This document shows, one piece after another, positions 5,988 through 7,878 of a stretch of DNA of 7,878 bases. Made by a program: the position numbers and the translations under genes. The stretch covers positions 1-7,878 of the forward strand of contig PWTP01000121.1 of the NCBI GenBank assembly GCA_003563865.1, written 5' to 3'. The stretch's first letter is position 1. Each line of letters begins with the position of its first letter. The stretch is from Dehalococcoidia bacterium (GTDB lineage Bacteria; Chloroflexota; Dehalococcoidia; Dehalococcoidales; CSSed11-197). The notes under the pieces are model-generated. The model saw only the letters and a list, made by a program, of their open reading frames with translations. It was not told the origin of the DNA and did no database searches.

Positions 5988-7690
5988 TTTTCCTCCACAC
6001 TAATTATTCTTGCACCCAGTTGTTCCTGAGCTGCCCGTACCAGGTGATTTTTTTCGGGCTCATGGATGCACTTGATTGTAACCGGCCGGCCTATATAAGT
6101 TGAAACGATCTGACAGGCTGTTCGTTTATTGTTGCTGTTTTCCATTTTTTCTTTGTGTATTTTGAACTTAAAAGCAAGCACCAGGGTATCATTTCCGAAC
6201 GATACCAGCCTGACTGAGTTTCGCATAAGTGCCGATACCAACCGCAATGCCGGGGGTGACACTTCAAATGAAGGGTTTCTTTTCAAGGCGTCCGGTGCCA
6301 GCTCGAGCATCTGATTCCAATTTCTTAACAGTAATTCGTATTCTGAATAGGTCTCAAGCGCATCTACCGGGGCAGTTTCTTTCGACGAAGCTTTGGAGGC
6401 CGGTTGAGTTTCATTCGCCATGGGAGCCTTCTTTTCTGGTGTTTCTGCTACAGAAGCCTTCTCCTTTTCAGCTGGCAAGGCCGGCGTGTTAGCTGGTGAA
6501 GGCCCGGTTTGTTCTAGCGAGTCAGAGCCGGTGCCGGCGGTTTTTTGTGGAGTTTTGTCGCTTGAAGCTTCAGCAGGTTTTTGTTTGGCAGTTGCTGGAG
6601 TGCCGGAAGTATGTGTCTGGCAATTCAAAGTGGTATCTACCAGGGCTAACTCAAGCGGCAAAGTGGAATAGTTTTCTATTCTAACCTCGGCAAACAGTCG
6701 AATGGCTTTAAGCAATTGATCCGGGTTTATGTTACTGGCCAGGCTTTTCAGGTGAGAAGTTTCTTCATCGGTCAAATCACTGATTTCTTTGCAGCCGCTT
6801 TTTACAAGCAGCAATCCGCGCAGATACAAGGTAATCTCCCGGGTGAATTGTTTAAGGTCGACTCCACTTGCTTCTGCTTCGTTTATCAGTTTGAGGCCCC
6901 TGGCGGTATCCCGGCTGACTATAGAAGAGACCAGTTGCCGGGCATATTCGTTGCCCGTATTGCCTAACAGTGCTTGAACTTGTTCTTTAGAAGATGTATT
7001 TCCGTAATAAATATATATTTGCTCAAGCAGATTTTCAGCGTCTCTTAAAGAGCCGGTTGCGCTGCGTGCGACCAGGTTTAATGCTCCGGGTTCAATAGTA
7101 AGGCCTTCACTCTGGCAGATGTCATCCAGCTTTTTGACGATGTCAATATAGCTTAGCCGTTTGAAATCAAAGCGCTGGCAGCGGGACAAGATTGTAGGTA
7201 TAAGTTTATGAGATTCAGTGGTTGCCAGGATGAAAATGATTTGTGGCGGTGGCTCTTCAAGGGTTTTGAGCAAAGCATTGGAAGCATTATTTGATAGCAT
7301 ATGCACTTCATCTACAATGTATACTTTGTAACGTGCTTCGCCAGGTGAATAGCTAACCTTTTCTTTGAGTGAACGAATATCATCAACACCAGTATTTGAA
7401 GCTGCATCTATCTCTATTACATCCATGCATCGGCCTTCAGTAATTGCCAGACACATGCTGCATTCGTTACAGGGTTCTCCGGTGCCGTTTCCGGCCAGGC
7501 AGTTAATGGCTTTGGCAAGTATTCGGCCGGTGCTGGTTTTGCCTGTGCCTCTTGGCCCGCAAAAAAGGTAGGCATGCGAAATACGCCCGGTTTTAAGTGC
7601 ATTGAGCAGTGTTTGGGTAACATGCTCCTGCCCCACAACATTACTTAAATTCTGGGGTCGCCAGCGCCGGTAAAATACCTCGGAAGTCAT
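5984..7690 (-). CDS. dnaX: DNA polymerase III tau (and possibly gamma) subunit
   Basis: DnaX is the AAA+ motor of the clamp loader that places the beta clamp on DNA and ties the polymerases together at the fork. The 568 residues show: YRRWRPQNLSNVVGQEHV (7-24); Walker A GPRGTGKTS (45-53); zinc-binding cysteines at 64, 74, 77 and 80; Walker B VYIVDEVH (123-130); sensor 1 ILATTES (154-160) and the SRC arginine finger motif (169-171); sensor 2 GSLRDAEN (213-220). Domain III follows to about 355, then a linker rich in A, K, P, S, T and E (about 360-445) and a C-terminal domain (446-568). The ATG is the only start: an in-frame TAA lies 12 bases upstream (7703-7705). No Shine-Dalgarno motif is found at a usable distance. 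The gene ends in ATGA overlap with the ybaB-like gene. An A6 tract in the linker may allow a shorter product. Confidence 0.97.
   Translation of the reverse strand: MTSEVFYRRWRPQNLSNVVGQEHVTQTLLNALKTGRISHAYLFCGPRGTGKTSTGRILAKAINCLAGNGTGEPCNECSMCLAITEGRCMDVIEIDAASNTGVDDIRSLKEKVSYSPGEARYKVYIVDEVHMLSNNASNALLKTLEEPPPQIIFILATTESHKLIPTILSRCQRFDFKRLSYIDIVKKLDDICQSEGLTIEPGALNLVARSATGSLRDAENLLEQIYIYYGNTSSKEQVQALLGNTGNEYARQLVSSIVSRDTARGLKLINEAEASGVDLKQFTREITLYLRGLLLVKSGCKEISDLTDEETSHLKSLASNINPDQLLKAIRLFAEVRIENYSTLPLELALVDTTLNCQTHTSGTPATAKQKPAEASSDKTPQKTAGTGSDSLEQTGPSPANTPALPAEKEKASVAETPEKKAPMANETQPASKASSKETAPVDALETYSEYELLLRNWNQMLELAPDALKRNPSFEVSPPALRLVSALMRNSVRLVSFGNDTLVLAFKFKIHKEKMENSNNKRTACQIVSTYIGRPVTIKCIHEPEKNHLVRAAQEQLGARIISVEEK
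6527..6546 (-). promoter_or_regulatory. Possible slippage site in dnaX (A6 tract plus GC hairpin)
   Basis: On the minus strand, six A's (6541-6546) span codons 382-384 (CAA AAA ACC). Two bases later a GC-only hairpin can form: GCCG (6535-6538), loop GCAC, CGGC (6527-6530). A -1 shift reads six new codons and ends at TGA (6522-6524), product 389 residues; a +1 shift ends at TAG (6514-6516), product 391 residues. Either product ends just after domain III, where gamma ends in other bacteria. The tract is shorter than those known to slip strongly, the heptamer is not the E. coli A-AAA-AAG, and the hairpin is very close, so this is a suggestion. Confidence 0.3.
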
Positions 7691-7701
7691 AAACTGTTTA
7701 T

Positions 7702-7731
7702 ATTATACTCCAAAAAGAAGACATTACCCAA
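7702..7731 (-). promoter_or_regulatory. Candidate proximal promoter P1 of dnaX, giving a near-leaderless transcript
   Basis: The minus strand has a perfect TATAAT (7702-7707) with TTGGGT (7726-7731, 3 of 6) 18 bases upstream. Only 11 bases separate the -10 box from the dnaX ATG, so the start point would fall about 4-5 bases before the ATG. This agrees with the absence of a Shine-Dalgarno sequence. A dyad overlaps the -35 box. Confidence 0.55.
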
Positions 7732-7742
7732 AACATTTTTGG
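7728..7742. repeat. 15-bp dyad over the P1 -35 box
   Basis: CCAAAA and TTTTGG arms are perfectly complementary across a 3-base centre. Two or more bases of the P1 -35 box lie inside it, the usual place for a repressor or activator site. In RNA started at P2 it could form a weak hairpin. Confidence 0.35.
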
Positions 7743-7758
7743 ATATTTTTAAGGGTTC

Positions 7759-7786
7759 AGCCGTTTTATATACGGCTATTTTATTT
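7759..7786 (+). repeat. Hairpin with T-rich tail, also a dyad around the P2 -10 box
   Basis: AGCCGT (7759-7764) and ACGGCT (7772-7777) pair across a 7-base loop. On the plus strand a T-rich tail (ATTTTATTT, 7778-7786) follows, like a weak rho-independent terminator. No plus-strand gene leads into it, so an operator flanking the P2 -10 box is at least as likely. Confidence 0.35.
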
Positions 7787-7795
7787 AGCTATCAA
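7767..7795 (-). promoter_or_regulatory. Candidate distal promoter P2 of dnaX
   Basis: The minus strand has TTGATA (7790-7795, 5 of 6), a 17-base spacer and TATATA (7767-7772, 4 of 6); TATAAA two bases on is an alternative -10. The start point would be near 7760, giving a leader of about 70 bases without a Shine-Dalgarno sequence. Its -10 box sits in the loop of the 7759-7777 dyad. A/T-rich sequence raises the chance of a false match. Confidence 0.4.
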
Positions 7796-7816
7796 TAAAA
7801 GTTGAAAGGCTGTTAT

Positions 7817-7878
7817 TTTAGGTTAACAAAATAAGGCCTTCTTTTTTAAAAAAGAAGGCCTTATTTTGTTAACCTAAA
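7817..7878. repeat. Perfect 62-bp palindrome at the window edge, possible bidirectional terminator
   Basis: Positions 7817-7847 are the exact reverse complement of 7848-7878, with no unpaired centre. From the middle outwards the arm reads A6, GAAGGCC, TTATTTTG, TTAACC, TAAA. The GAAGGCC stem followed by TTATTTTG is what a rho-independent terminator looks like, and the symmetry would make it work in both directions, insulating the dnaX transcript from whatever lies to the right. The exact symmetry reaches the last base of the window, so it may be longer, or may be a fold-back at a contig end. Confidence 0.6.

Noticed and set aside
6129..6967. Several plus-strand open frames opposite dnaX
   Set aside because: They lie entirely across the well-supported dnaX coding sequence, lack ribosome binding sites, and have compositions expected from antisense reading.

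Overview
All seven protein genes with clear homologues or plausible reading frames, plus one further hypothetical, lie on the minus strand, so the window reads right to left. In transcription order they are dnaX, ybaB-like, recR, recO, lysS, an unrecognised 191-residue gene, serS and an unrecognised 170-residue exported or membrane-anchored gene. This is a bacterial housekeeping region: replication, RecFOR recombination and aminoacyl-tRNA synthesis. The moderate base composition and this gene grouping remind me of Dehalococcoidia (Chloroflexota), but that is an impression; the window alone does not settle the taxon.

Region by region. 7817-7878: a perfect 62-bp palindrome running into the window edge, either a bidirectional terminator or a fold-back at a contig end. 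7691-7816: the dnaX control region, with two candidate promoters, each overlapped by a short dyad; the nearer promoter would start transcription only about 4-5 bases before the dnaX ATG, and no Shine-Dalgarno sequence is present. 5057-7690: dnaX, ybaB and recR, tightly packed (ATGA overlap, then a 10-base gap and a TTG start). 4844-5056: a 213-bp gap with a candidate promoter and several dyads. 4085-4843: recO. 3996-4084: a good promoter for the next unit. 136-3995: lysS, the 191-residue gene, serS and the 170-residue gene with gaps of 2, 26 and 19 bases, most likely one transcript. 1-135: no supported gene.

How the genes fit together. DnaX (clamp loader), the YbaB-like DNA-binding protein and RecR form the common bacterial dnaX-ybaB-recR module. 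RecO, the partner of RecR in loading RecA onto SSB-coated gaps, follows directly. LysRS and SerRS are linked by an unknown small helical protein that is probably translationally coupled to lysS.

I found no mobile element, CRISPR array, RNA gene or defence system. The items most worth a second look are the edge palindrome, the SD-less dnaX start, a possible slippage site in the dnaX linker that could make a short gamma-like subunit, and the two unrecognised proteins.
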